Positions 35,156 to 47,252 of a stretch of DNA of 64,000 nt are shown one piece after another. Position 1 is the first letter of the stretch, and every line of letters begins with the position of its first letter. The DNA lies in the NCBI GenBank assembly GCA_035048815.1, contig JAUCBN010000043.1, forward strand, positions 4,033,001 to 4,097,000. The letters are read 5' to 3'. The translations under genes and the position numbers were made by a program. The notes under the pieces were generated by a model. The model had not been told where the DNA came from, did no database searches, and was given only the letters and a program-made list of their open reading frames with translations. The stretch is from Abelmoschus esculentus (taxonomy: Eukaryota > Streptophyta > Magnoliopsida > Malvales > Malvaceae).

Positions 35156-38100
35156 ATGAGTCGATTAGGGTTTAAGTCGTTGGTCTATCATGGAGATTTC
35201 TTCTTGGGAGAACTCAACACTGTCCCTGTCACCGACTCCAATTTCCAATTCCCCAGCAATGAAATACGAATCCACCACATATCCCCTAATAGCGAACGAT
35301 GCATTCCTCTTTCCGTTCTCCACACCATTTCTTCATTCCCCGTCCGATGCAAGCTCGAATCATCTTCTCCGGTCGAACAACCTAATTTGATTCACCTTCA
35401 CGCATCCTGCTTTTATGAATTCAAGGTTTCTTTCTATTTCTCTTTTAATCGGTATTTTGATTATTTAGTTTTTAATTTGTGATCTTTTTTTAGACGGCGG
35501 TGGTTTTGGTTGGAGATGAGGAGATTCACTTGGTGGCAATGCCAAGTAAGGAAAAGAAGTTTCCGTGCTTTTGGTGCTTTTCTGTTCCCGCAGGACTGTA
35601 CAATTCGTGCTTAGGGATGCTGAATTTAAGGTGTCTCGCAATTGTTTTCGATCTTGATGAAACGCTGATTGTTGCAAACACTATGAAGTCGTTTGAGGAT
35701 AGGATCGAAACTCTTAGGGGTTGGGTGGCGAGGGAGACTGATCCAGTTCGTCTCTCAGGGATGTCGGCTGAATTGAGAAGGTATATGGATGATCGCTTGC
35801 TGTTGAAGCAGTACACGGAGAGTGATTGTGTCCTTGATAATGGAAAAGCATTTAAAGCTCAGATGGAAGAGGTTCCAGCTTTGTCTGATGGACATGACAA
35901 AGTTGTACGGCCTGTGATTAGGTTGCAAGACAGAAATATTGTTCTTACTCGTATCAATCCTGAGGTTAGAGAAACAATTAGAGTAATAGTGATTGACATG
36001 ATGCATTTTGTTGATCTAGTTGTTTATATACTAGTGGATTTAAAATCTACAAAGATTGGTCATTGAAATATAATACCCATATATAGATTCTATGTCTTCT
36101 TTTAGAAGACAGAAGTCATAGAACAAAGAAGCCCTGCTCCTATATGACATTTTTAATGATATAATACGTTGAACTGAAGACTTAAGAGTGTCGTGTGGAA
36201 TTTACTGAACTGATTATCGTTCCATGATATAGGCATTATGGTAAGTTCAGGCATTATGATAAGTTCATAACGTAGCAGGTTTCTACTGTCACTGGATGAA
36301 TGAATAGGATCTGAATCATCTGATTGGTTTGGACTATGAAGTTGTGTATGTTTTCTCATTTATGAATTGTCTTCTTTCTACAGATACGTGATACTAGTGT
36401 GCTTGTGAGGTTACGTCCTGCATGGGAGGAATTGAGAAGCTATTTGACTGCAAAAGGACGAAAGCGCTTTGAAGTATATGTTTGTACTATGGCTGAAAGG
36501 GATTATGCATTAGAGATGTGGAGGCTTCTTGATCCTGGGGCACACCTGATAGGTTCAAAGGAACTACTACACCGAGTTGTTTGTGTCAAATCTGGCAAGT
36601 CTATATAACAATTTCACATATCTTATTTTGTACCGGAGACTTCTTGATCTGCTATCATTTAATCGAAGAAACCTAAGAAAGTAATTCTGTTACTTTTTGG
36701 AATCAAAGTTCCTGCTCCATATTTTCTATTAGCATACTTGAAAACTGATGCTTCAATCAATGTAGATTTAATAGTAGGAAGCCTCCATTTCTTCCCTGTA
36801 CTCCCACCTTGGCAACTACTTTAGCAACTTTGTAATGCCCTTTTGGTTTTTAAATGATTTTTGCAGGTTCTAGGAAATCTTTGCTAAATGTGTTCCGAGA
36901 TGGAAAGTGCCATCCACAGATGGCAATGGTAATTGATGATCGTTCAAAGGTCTGGGAGGATAAGGATCAACCTCGTGTTCATGTAGTTCCCCCTTTTGCT
37001 CCATATTATGCTCCTCAGGCAGAGGTACATACTGCGCTACTTTACAATCAAACTTATTGAGAATTTGAGATATGGTTTTCTTTCTTCTTCTTCTTTTGTT
37101 GATATTTTTGGCAAATCTTCTCCCTCTTTATTAGACAGCAAATGCAGTTCCAGTCCTTTGTGTGGCAAGAAATGTTGCATGCAATGCAAGGGGTTTATTT
37201 TTCAAGTAAGCCATTAATTTTGTGTGGTAAATATCAATCATCATTGTAACCCTCATGTTTTCTTTTCTCTTTTCTGATGTTACTTTTTATCCAGAGAGTT
37301 TGATGAGAATGTATTACGGAAATTATCTGAAGTTTTTTATGAAGATGAGGTGGTAAATCTGCCTCTTGCCCCTGACGTGAGCAGCTATTTGATGTCAGAG
37401 GTACATAAATTGATAATATATGATAATTAATCGAGTGAAACTTTCAATTTCCAATTATACTTGAGGCATTTACTCGTCACTAATTTGCAGGAAGCTAGTT
37501 TTGCTCCAAATGGGAACAATGGTGCTCCTATCTGTGAAGGAATGAATGGAGCTGAAGTTGAGCGGAGAATGAACCAATCGGTAAGTCTTGATTAGTTACA
37601 TAGTGAATGATTGTAAATTTGTCAATTGTCATTGGTCAGGGATAAAACTTTTTTCGCACACATGCTCTAGAAACAAGTAATAAACTATACACTTGATGAT
37701 GTTAATATCACAGCTTGCCATCTTTTGGTTATATTCATTCTTTTCAGTTGCTTCTACGATGTGGGTTGCTATTTTGGGTTTTTATTATTTTGAAATATGT
37801 CCCCACCCTAATTTTCATAACAATAATACATATAGTTTATTCAGGAGGACAAACATGTTTTGGACTCTTCCACTCGCCCAGTTGCAAATAACCCTGAGTT
37901 AAGGTTGGAAACCTCTCAGCCACCTGTTACAGATGTTGTTGGTCCTGGATCTTCAATAGCACCATTGCCTTCTCAGAGTAGGATTTCCTATTAATGTTAT
38001 TTATTTTGAATACATAATTTACTGGATTGAGAGTACTTGAGCTTTTTTTTTTTTTTTTCATCTGCACCTTAGAACCTAGTTTACTTGGAGCTCCTGGTTT

Positions 38101-41100
38101 GCTTTCAAATCCTATGTCAGTCGGAGCTTCTGTAAGAAGAGATAACAACAGTAGTGATAGTGATTATGACATGAAGAGAAGAACCCTTGGCACAAGACAG
38201 AATTTAGATTTGAGGAATCACAGCTCATTCCAACCTCCACACTTACCGAAGTATCCAGTACAACCATCATCATCAGTTGTCCCTCAGGGAGGTTGGTTGG
38301 TGGAAGAAGACACCAATGAAGCACATCTAAATGGTCGACCATCAGTCACTGCACAAGAATCTGATGCAATGAAATCTGATAAATTGCGAGCTTATCAGAA
38401 TCCGTTTTCTCTTACTGCACCAGGTTCTGCCTCTACCGGTTTACCTTCACACGCATCCCAAGTGAAGGCTGAAGAGGTTTGATTAAAATCCCTTAAGTTT
38501 TATCTCATATATCTGTGTGCATCCTAAATTTTATCTTGTATACGTCAGGCACTTACCGGACTTGATACGCCAAAACAGAATGTTCTGCCTACGGCTCATG
38601 TATTAGGTTTGTGAAGCTATTACTCATCTCTTGTGTCAGGAAGTTGTTGCATGATATTGATATGCTGTTTAAAGGAGACTCTTGCAAATCTGTACTTTGT
38701 AATATATTTGCTTGTTAAAGTGTACTTGATAACTAGACATTTGAATTGAAAAAGAAAAAAAGGAGCTGTCTAGGAAGTGCAGATGCTGTAGAAGAATTTA
38801 ACATTGAATGAAAGAGTTGAATTGGCCTTTTCAAGTTCATTGCATTAATTTGGATATTGTGGGAGAAGAACATGGTTCCAAGGTTTTTAATGCACATGCA
38901 TTATTATTATTCGGTGTAAAGACTGTTTTAGAGGACTGGTTTCTAACCTCAGTAAATGATCGTTTGAATTCTCTTGCAGAGGCAGGTGGAACTCAGAATC
39001 ACATGCCTTCTAATAGAGAATTGCAATCTGAAGGAAAAATGAATCTTCTACCTTCCCATTTGTCAATAGGTGTTCTACAAGAAATTGGTCGAAGATGTGG
39101 TTTAAAGGTACCGTTACGTTCAGGATTAGGATCCTGTCCTTTATTTTTCTACCTTGCTATGCAATTTCATAATATATAGAAAAGGCTCTTGAACATTTTG
39201 AGTGGTGCTCTCAAGTGTATTATAAAGTAATGGACAAAATAATAGTAGAAGGGAGACCAGCTCTTCCCTTAGGTGAATGCTTATTTATATTTAAGCTCGA
39301 TTGCCTTGCTTAATCAATTTATTGTTTTCCAATTTTGTACTCCACAGGTTGAGTTCAGGTCTGTGGTAAGCACCAGTAAAGATTTGCAATTTTCTATTGA
39401 GGTCAGTGAAAGCTATATTTCCATGCTAATAAACAAATTTATCATGGATTGATCTGAGTTTTCAACCGTGTTTGTATCTTGTAATATTTTGAAAATGCTT
39501 TGTTTTGTGGTATTGACATGTATTTTTCCTTGAAACCAGCTTCACTACTCTTTGTTCCCTCACTGATTGTCGCTTTCACCTTGATTTTGACTTTTCAGAA
39601 AGCAGCTAATTTTTCTGGCTTATTTTATTTAGGTTTTATTCACTGGCGAGAAGATTGCTGTTGGGATGGGCAAGACAAGGAGGGATGCTCAGCAGCAAGC
39701 TGCTGAGCTTGCTCTGCATAGTTTAGCAGGTGAGTTTATTATTTTTCTTGCTGTACTTGTTAGCTTGATTGGGGAACCATAACTTGTTCCATTCAATATT
39801 GATTTCTGTAGAGCAGTACCTAGGCAAAAGAGAAAGACTTTAGGGGCAGGAATTATTTTGTTTGTTTCAAGACTTGAAGCATGCACCTTGGTTTTGATAT
39901 GATTGATTCAGACATGAATAATTGGCAATATAGTCAGTCATGGGGCTGTAAATAATATCATAATTCATCTCTTCCAAAGGTCTCATGATTCATATCTCCA
40001 TTATATTTGAGTTCTCTTTAGTTGCAATGGAAGGATTTTGAACTTTTAGTGCTTTTTTTTCGAGCCTTTATGGCTAGGGATGTACAATTATTTATACATA
40101 CATCATACTTTGGTAAACAATATGATATTCGTATAATGGGGTGCATCTTTGAATTATGAATATTTTGTCAAAGTTTGTGTTTTTCTCAACTATGTCATCG
40201 AGAAAAAGTGCTGGAAGAACTGATTTCTTATATACATGGTATCTCAGAAAAATACGTAGCATATATAGCACCTCGTTCGGGAGCTGTGGATAGAGATTTC
40301 AATAATCTTTCTCTCGGAACTGAAAATGGATTTCTATGGGACATGAATCCTGCATCAAATGAAGCAATAAGAGAAGATGGGTTACCTAAAGATAATACTT
40401 CTGAGGTGGGCATTCCTGATGATGCTTTCATTACTTGATTTTGATTCTTTTGTTTTAAAAAAAACATGTGGCCCTTTGATAAAGGGTATCTGGGAAAAAG
40501 GTTTCCAGACATGAGGTAGTGGTTATCTGGAGAGAAACCACTCTTCTTTGGATTGCACCAAGATGTAAGAACTGAAACTCTGAAAGTAAAGTGGGCTGGC
40601 TTTATGTCTGCTAGTGCTGCCTTAACTGGCTATCCTCTTAAGAGGTAAGAACTCGGTGTTAGTTTTTTGCTTCTTCCTGTTATCCGAGGACTCCCAGTAC
40701 AATTCTTTCAGCTTTTTATTCCCTCCTGTAAAAGTGGATATCCTGGACGTAATTTTGCTGAACATGAATCCTCTCGGTTGGTAACCTACTAGTATTGAGT
40801 TTGTCAAAGCCCAGTGAGTTGATTTATGGTAATTGGAGAATGTTTCATGTCTGGTTTTGCTTGCTTGTTACTTGATGATGAATTGTTATGAACAATCTTA
40901 TTAATGGGTTTGTCAAGTAAAATGAGTTCATGTGCTTGCTTGCTTGTTTGTTGCTTGGAGACTTGATATCAGGTGTAAGAATGGAATCTTAATAATTTAT
41001 TATTGTTTTCCTGAAAGATCTGGAACAATTGAAATTAGTGATTGAAACCGGCATGGATTAACCTGTTTATTTTCTCTTATGACTAAATCTCAGTCTGTTG

Positions 41101-41273
41101 ATGTGGAACCTGGGAGTAATTCGTCCAGTATAGGAAATCAATCAGTTGAAAAGCGTGCCAATTCACCAAGGTATATGTTTTCCTTTGTTTGCTTTTCGAG
41201 GATGTATTTTATGCCCTTACCCCTGAAGTTTTTATGGAAAGTAATATTCAGTGACCGAGTTCAATCTTTTTGA
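35156..41273 (+). CDS. CPL2: RNA polymerase II C-terminal domain phosphatase-like 2 (CPL2)
   Basis: Dephosphorylates the polymerase II large-subunit tail in the nucleus and affects stress and auxin responses (known). Fifteen exons recognised: 35156-35425, 35494-35964, 36384-36594, 36867-37024, 37135-37205, 37295-37400, 37491-37580, 37845-37977, 38073-38476, 38549-38606, 38980-39107, 39348-39401, 39633-39729, 40248-40405 and 41094 onward. The FCP1/SCP-like domain has the catalytic AIVFDLDETLIVAN, then TAKGRKRFEVYVCTMAERDY and MAMVIDDRSKVWEDKDQPRV. A single double-stranded-RNA-binding-like domain is encoded by exons 11-13 (LQEIGRRCGLK, VLFTGEKIAVGMGKTRRDA), typical of CPL2 rather than CPL1, which has two. 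Intron 3 uses a GC donor (AAATCTG/GCAAGT at 36595). The last exon is uncertain: it either reads through to a stop at 41273 (862 residues) or is spliced at 41170 to sequence displaced by the retrotransposon that begins within about 50 bp. Confidence 0.88.
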
Positions 41274-41316
41274 GTGCCATATTTGAGTGCATTCAAGAGG
41301 CCTATGCCTTGCTCAC

Positions 41317-43053
41317 TCATAGAACCTGGTGATAATTTTGAGCTGCCGAACTCTGGTGATAATTTTGTAAATTCTCCTCAAGATCGATGATCCGACCTCT
41401 CAAGCCAGCATTTTCAGTCCTAACACGAGCCAATTCTTCTTGATCAAGAGCCTGTTGACTCTGTGCCTCATTAAATTTGCTTTCCTAATATCGTGCCTTT
41501 CTTTTCTTTTCACGGATTTCAAACTTCCGGTCTGCAAAAGAACTCTTGAGGCCTGCATACATTGTCGACTCTCGAAGCTTTTTATATCCTCCCTGTAGGT
41601 CACTCAGGTCCTCCTCCGCTCTACTTTTGCCCTTTTTTAGTCTCTGCATTTCTTGCTCCTGAGACTGAATACCAAACTCTAGTTGGTTTTTCTTATTTTC
41701 CAATCTCGATAACCTCATCTCCATGTTAATGTATTTTCCCTCAAAATCCTGCCTAACGATCTCCATGTCGGAAGGATTTACTCGGAGTTGCTCGTCTAAC
41801 AGTATACTGACTTTCGAGTCTCGAATCGGTACCTCATCGTCGATTCTCCGGTTCCTCCATCGACGATACTCTGGAGTAACTCTAGGTTTCTCGTCAAACG
41901 GTTCCATTTTCAAAGGGTACTTCCATGCCTTCGCGATGGCAGCAACGACCCTTTTGTAATCCCTTCCCTTATATGGGAAGTCACACGTGGCCAGCCCTCT
42001 CGTTGCTGGGATAAATTGTCTTGACCTGTACTAGCGGGAGACCACCAATGGCACGTATCTTGTTGCCCCCCATATACCAAGTAAGGGGACCCAGTCATAA
42101 CTTTCGCAGCTGTACGTAATTTCATGAGGAAAGAACCAACTAGCCTTCCACACGATCTCTCGTAAGTTGCATAAAATGGCTTTCCACGAATCATATGGGA
42201 TATTGTCGGGTCTTTGGGTATGTGCCAAATCCCTTATCGGTGAATAATAGTCGAAGCAAGCCCGATACGAGGACCTTTTCGGCTTCCAAAAGTGACTATG
42301 GAACCATACAAGCAAAAGTTGAGCGCAACCAATAAACCTTTCTTCACCACTTCTTCTACAAGCGGTAAGCGATCGGAAAGTCTCGGCGAGAATGGCGGGA
42401 ATCGGAGTGATACCTTTGTCGAGATAGTCAAACAATTTCATAACAGCGTCATCTATATACCCGAGTGACTTGGGAAAAACGACTAACTCGTAGATAGCCA
42501 GTGCAAACATTTTAACTTGCCTTTCACATTTAGTCTCTGTTTGGATCAAATCCTGAATATCTCCCCAGGCGATGGACTTGGTTTCACCCTTCTCCTTGAT
42601 TCGGGACTTCGCCCATTGCTCATTTTTTCCGGTCAACTTTAGTAACCTTTTCTGGAAAGCAGGCGAATCAGGCGGTTTAAAATACACCTTATCTAACTGG
42701 AATCTCGGACATTGGATTAGGGCAATATATTTTTGCACAGTTGGTGTGATATCAACATCTCCCATCGTAAAGCAACTATACGAGGGATTCCAGAATTGGG
42801 CCAAGGCTCGAAATAATACCTTATCAATACTGACATCAAGCAGGTATGGCAGGTCTCCGTAATTGGCGAAGAACAAACTCTTAGTGTCATTGTCCCACTG
42901 ATCCCATATATATTTCAACTCCTGTAACGGATTTTGTGTCGAGGCAATGCGTGTAAAGTCGCTGAGGTCTATCTTTTCACCTTCCATTATGCTGTCTCCC
43001 TTCCGATATTGGGTTTCCTCTGACCATCGTCGGATTCGAATGTTGGCTTCCAC
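41317..43053 (-). pseudogene. Retrotransposon gag-like protein (DUF7745-type with coiled coil), two in-frame stops
   Basis: One reading frame from 43053 to 41317 (579 codons) is interrupted only by TAG at 42033-42031 and TAG at 41487-41485. The N-terminal part (YLLDVSIDKVLFRALAQFW; DNIPYDSWKAILCNL) resembles the DUF7745/plant gag-like proteins I recall as abundant in cotton. After the first stop the frame continues with a basic RYRxY-like region, then a long Glu/Lys/Gln-rich coiled coil (MRLSRLENKKNQLEFGIQSQ). The tail beyond the second stop contains a short duplicated NYHQ segment. Both stops sit where Gln would be expected (CAG to TAG). No protease, reverse transcriptase or integrase follows. 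The element lies antisense to CPL2. Confidence 0.75.
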
Positions 43054-43803
43054 CTTGTCTAGAAAATGGTTCTCTATGGTTGAGCCTTTCTAACAGTTGT
43101 CTGATTATCAACACCTTTTTATTTTATTTAAAAAATATCCATGAAAAAAACAAGAAAACGAAACAGGATAAACAAACATTATTAGTGTCAGATCCAATAA
43201 TAACGAACGAAATAAGTATGATGCATGTTGCATGAATAATGACATGATAAATAAATAACAGAAATAATAAACGAGGAATAGATAACGGAAATTAAAGGCA
43301 TAAATAAAGAAACCCCCGCTCGCTCTCTCTTTCTAAAACGAAAAACCTATTGGGTGACCCTCTAGATGGGCAGAGGTCCGGCATGACGGCTCTAAAGGTG
43401 GGCTTATAGGGTTCACTATATGTGGTTCAGTTCTAAAAGGTACCCGAACAAAATTTATTATCCTACTAAGGATAATAAATACGATTCAAGGGGATACGTT
43501 TCTCTAAGTCTATGCGGAGACGTAAGTCTCACGAAGACAAATGGAAAAATATCCCGAAAGCAATTCACCATCCTACACGGAGGGAAAACCTCACGAAGGA
43601 GTGGTTTCATGCTCCCACTTAATCGGACAGAACCCGGGTTGAGGGTTCGTGAAATGAAGGACATAAAAAAGATTTTTAAAAACGTTAGTAAAATATTTTA
43701 AATAAATAAATAGATAAATAAAATATTATAAAATTAACCGAATTTATATTTTCGATCGTTAAATAAAATGTAACTGATGTTGCGGCTCAACTCGCAAAAA
43801 TAA

Positions 43804-43822
43804 GTCCCCAACGGAGTCGCCA
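43804..43822 (-). other. Primer binding site (tRNA-Arg type)
   Basis: TGGCGACTCCGTTGGGGAC on the minus strand, two bases inside the LTR. The first eleven bases pair with the CCA-terminated acceptor stem of a plant tRNA-Arg, and most of the rest matches as well. Confidence 0.7.
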
Positions 43823-43824
43823 GC

Positions 43825-45280
43825 TGTAATCACCGGAATTCGTCCGGGGAGTCGCCACCAATCGTTTTTTACTGGTACGATTGGAACACCAAAATTTGCG
43901 TCTACGAACCAGAGCTAGATCCGGGAGTCTATTTCGCGTGAGGAAGGTGAGCACCCCACAACGCCCAAAACTTGGCACCTGTCGGTTACATAATATTTTA
44001 TACGATCGAAAATAAGAATCCGGTGTCGAATCTGTACTAAAACGATTAATAAATATTTAATAATAATAATAAAACATTAAAATAATAAATTTTGTAATAA
44101 TACGGGGACTAATCTGCAAAACAGTAAACATTTTAGGGTTAAAATAAAAATAATTAGGCTAAAATTAAAGGAAATTAAAATTATATGGCTAAAATAGGAA
44201 AAACAGTGACTGAAATTGAAGGTTACGCAAACTTGGAGGTCAAAGCTGAAACGCACGGACTGCGCGCGTAATTCTCCCATTTTTTCGGGTTAACACGCGG
44301 GTTCGGTCTGGGTGCCCAGCAGCTAAACGGCACCGTTTTGGGCCATAAGGACAGGCACCAAAACGGTGTCATTTTGGTTCCCATATAATCATTCATCCTT
44401 TTTTTTTTTTGCTCTAGATCACTTCTTTTCTTCATTTTCAGACCAAAGAAAGAACTTTAAGAGTTCTCTGAAGGTCCGGTAGCCTCGCTATCTTCGACGG
44501 CCGGTGGCCGGAATCAAAAAAGAAACATCTTTTTCGGCTCTCTTCGACGTGGGAAACACGAATCTAGCCTCGGTTTTTCGAGAACACCAACAGAATGGAC
44601 TAGATCTACAATATAAGTTTCGAAATCTCTTTTCTTTTACCTCTTTTTTTTTGCTTTTTGGCTTCCGATTATCACTCCGATTGGTCTCCTTTTTTACTCA
44701 AATATTATGGTGATATTGGTGGTTGTTTGGACTATTTTTTTTTCGAATGATACCCCTTTTTGGATTGATTTTTGGTCTTCAGTTTTTCTAACCAGTTACA
44801 TGCATGCCAATATGGGTTTTTATACCCACTTTTTACAACATATTATAATAAAAAGAAAAGGGAAATATCCGATTTTAGATCTACATTTTTAGATCTAATG
44901 ATTCTCTGGTTTGCAGGTTGACGCGACGATGGGCGGTGTTCTGGTCTTCACGTGGTTGAAGCGGTGGCCGGCCGAGGGCCAATCAGAGGGTGCGTGACCA
45001 CTACGCGCTATTCGAATAGTCGCGCGTGGTGGCCACACGCGGACAGCTGGATCCCGTGGAGACCAAGGGGCGGCCGGCTCTTGATTGCTGAGTAGTCAAG
45101 GTTTAGTTAGGGTAATTAGATAATTAGGGTTAGTTAGGGTTTGTAATTGGAGTAGGTTTAATTTTGGTATTGGGTTAAGGGTGTAATGGGCCAACCGGTT
45201 TTAAGGGTTATTGGGCTATTTGTAGTATTTGGATATGGGTTGTAATATTTAAATGGGTTTTAACTAAATGGGTTATTACA
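43825..45280 (-). repeat. Long terminal repeat of the Ogre/Tat-type element
   Basis: TG...CA termini with inverted TGTAAT/ATTACA hexamers. The right half is GC-rich (about 44930-45080) and the left half AT-rich. It contains several short palindromic and GCGCG-type stretches. Only one copy is in the window. Confidence 0.7.
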
Positions 45281-46683
45281 TCAACGTTTTATAAATAAAT
45301 AATAAAATAATAATATAACTAAATACATCAGTAAAGCGATAAAATATTAAAACCCCCAAACGACAGTGCATTGATATGTGTTATCATCCTCCTGTTCAAC
45401 ATTTAAAATTAAGAGAAAAATTCAAAGAAGCCATTCGTAATAAAATAAATCAAGAATCGAAGTTTGTAATGTCCAAAGACCTACAGTGTCTGCTCTGCCC
45501 AGGGACTAGAAACTAGCATTGACAACACTTGGGTCGCTATCAACTACCTCAGTTCATCGTCATCCTTCAGCAGGATATAGTTTTTAGGATGCAGAATTCA
45601 ATTTTTGTACGTAAAATTCTCTACAAACTTTTGGAATTTCACAACGAGGAAAAAAATAAAACACAAAGCACAGGGAACACAACAACACATCAGAACAGGA
45701 GAAGAAAAACCTACGAGGGGAGGGAGATGGAGAACACCAAGCTAGATGTCATTCTTTGAATTACAACGATGTTTCTGTTGGCGCAGAAGGATGGAGGCAT
45801 TGGAGAGGATACAGCATCAAAACCTACAGAATGAAATTGTTGATGAACTGGAGGCAGAAATCGATCATCCACTAGTGAGAAGGATGAAGGACAGGTTACC
45901 ACCGAAAAGGCTCAGTAGAACCAAAAGGCAAGACAACGACACTACCTCACACAAAAACACAGCCCTGGACCTTCAGGGAGGAGGATCCACAACTACGAGT
46001 TCAAAAGATGACCAGAACACCACGAACCGGAGGGAAAAAGAAAAAGTAAAAAAAGAGAGTAAGGTCAAGAAATGAAAGAGAAAGGAAGAAAACGAGGGTG
46101 GCTGTCACTAAAACCACAGCGGCGCCACCCAAAGGCCACAAAGATCTATGTTTGGGGGGAAAGGAGTTGGGGAAGAAGAGATGGGGTTTTTCTAAAGTGT
46201 CTACCCACATCTGCATGGGACACTAATCTTCACCTCTAAATTCATAAACTATTTGAATCTGCAAAAAACAAATCAGGTATATGCAAATATCCGAATTGTC
46301 ATCCTTTGGACTCTAAGCTGTAGAGTCTGCTCAAAGCTAGTCTTTTTACATCACCACTTTGAATTCTTAAACCAACTGATTCATGGATAACCTTGCTAGG
46401 GAGGATTTTGGTACAAAAACATAGACAGAATCTCAGCTTTCTATGTCATTTGCCAAAAAGTAAAACAATATCGCCCAAACTGGGTTGAAATTCTGTATCT
46501 CAAGTGTCAATAGCTACAGTACTTTAGGTGCCATTGTTGTCATGTTTCATTTTGAAACCACAAAAAGAAACCCCAAGAATTCAATAGCAGAGAAGAGATC
46601 GAATACAAGTGTGTGTTAACAACATAGCCAAGTATTTCAGCACGAGAAATAACGCAAAATAAGCCTAGTGGTGGGTTAGTTAC
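45281..46683. other. Unassigned region between the retrotransposon and the bTHXc gene
   Basis: No recognised gene. A more GC-balanced block at about 45650-46220 has an open frame on the plus strand (45746-46075, Lys/Arg/Glu-rich) and overlapping frames on the minus strand; neither shows a known domain. It could be transposon leader sequence, or the displaced 3' part of CPL2 could lie at its left. The segment from about 46220 to 46683 probably holds the bTHXc 3' UTR. Confidence 0.35.
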
Positions 46684-47252
46684 TTAGCCAGAAAAAAGGG
46701 ACTCATCAATTTCAATCTTGATCTTCTCACCATCATCAAACTTATCTTTTCTCGGTGGTGATGGTGGAACCGCCACCCTTGGTGGCCCTCTACCCTTCTT
46801 CTTGTTCCTAGGCCTTGCCTATTCAATTTTATTACATTAAAAAAATGACATAGATTTAACTAAATTATGTAAGATTAAAACTGAAATTTGAGAATATTGG
46901 AAGAACCAATACCTTAATTTGACAAAAAAAAATTAAAGCACTTACATTGCCAAAGGAGTGATTAAATCGCTTCCCTCTCTCTGTTTTCTTATCCCCTCTG
47001 CCGCAGTAAACTGAAAACCAAATAAAACCCAAAATTGATAATCTTCAACATAGACAAAATTAACAGTAAAAAAAGAATTTGATGTTGTTTTAGGTTACCA
47101 TAGGGGATTGAAGTTGCAGAGAGCGAAAGAGATGAAGTTGAAAGTGATAAGGAATTCCCAAAGGTTTGGGAATGAGAAGATGAAATACGAGAAAGGTTTA
47201 GAGATGGAGGTGCGATTGGGATTGGAGCAGCCACCAGTAGCAGTGACGCCAT
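46684..47252 (-). CDS. Plastid 30S ribosomal protein bTHXc (PSRP4 / S31)
   Basis: Three exons: 47252-47099, 47010-46946 and 46818-46684, giving 117 residues. The N-terminus is Ser/Leu-rich without acids, a plastid transit peptide. The mature part begins near YCGRGDKKTERGKRFNHSFG, the signature of the bacterial THX / plastid-specific ribosomal protein 4 family. It continues GNARPRNKKKGRGPPRVAVP and ends in an acidic tail EIDESLFSG. The protein is a small subunit component located in the head of the plastid 30S ribosome (known). Both introns are GT-AG and exon borders keep the conserved motif intact. Start taken at the only in-frame ATG that gives a full transit peptide. Confidence 0.93.

Larger units (their letters stand above)
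41317..45280 (-). mobile_element. Truncated LTR retrotransposon (Ogre/Tat-type): 5' LTR, primer site, leader and gag-like region
   Basis: Oriented on the minus strand. The LTR (43825-45280, 1456 bp) begins TGTAATAACCC and ends ATTACA. Two bases later is TGGCGACTCCGTTGGGGAC (43804-43822), which is close to the complement of a plant tRNA-Arg 3' end, the primer used by Ogre/Tat-lineage Ty3 elements (known). A 750-bp leader then leads into the gag-like frame. The pol genes and the 3' LTR are missing: sequence upstream of 41317 is CPL2 gene sequence. The element is therefore broken at its 3' side, and no target-site duplication pair is visible (TCAAC follows the LTR on the right). Confidence 0.75.

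Noticed and set aside
41485..42033. Frameshift in the gag-like ORF
   Set aside because: Checking the frame showed that sequence on both sides of each stop is in the same frame, so the breaks are single stop codons.
42572..42862. Plus-strand frame opposite the gag-like ORF
   Set aside because: Mirror of the minus-strand frame; no recognisable domain.
43420..43701. Plus-strand 93-residue frame in the retrotransposon leader
   Set aside because: Lies in the untranslated leader between the primer site and gag-like ORF, has no domain match and no splice context.
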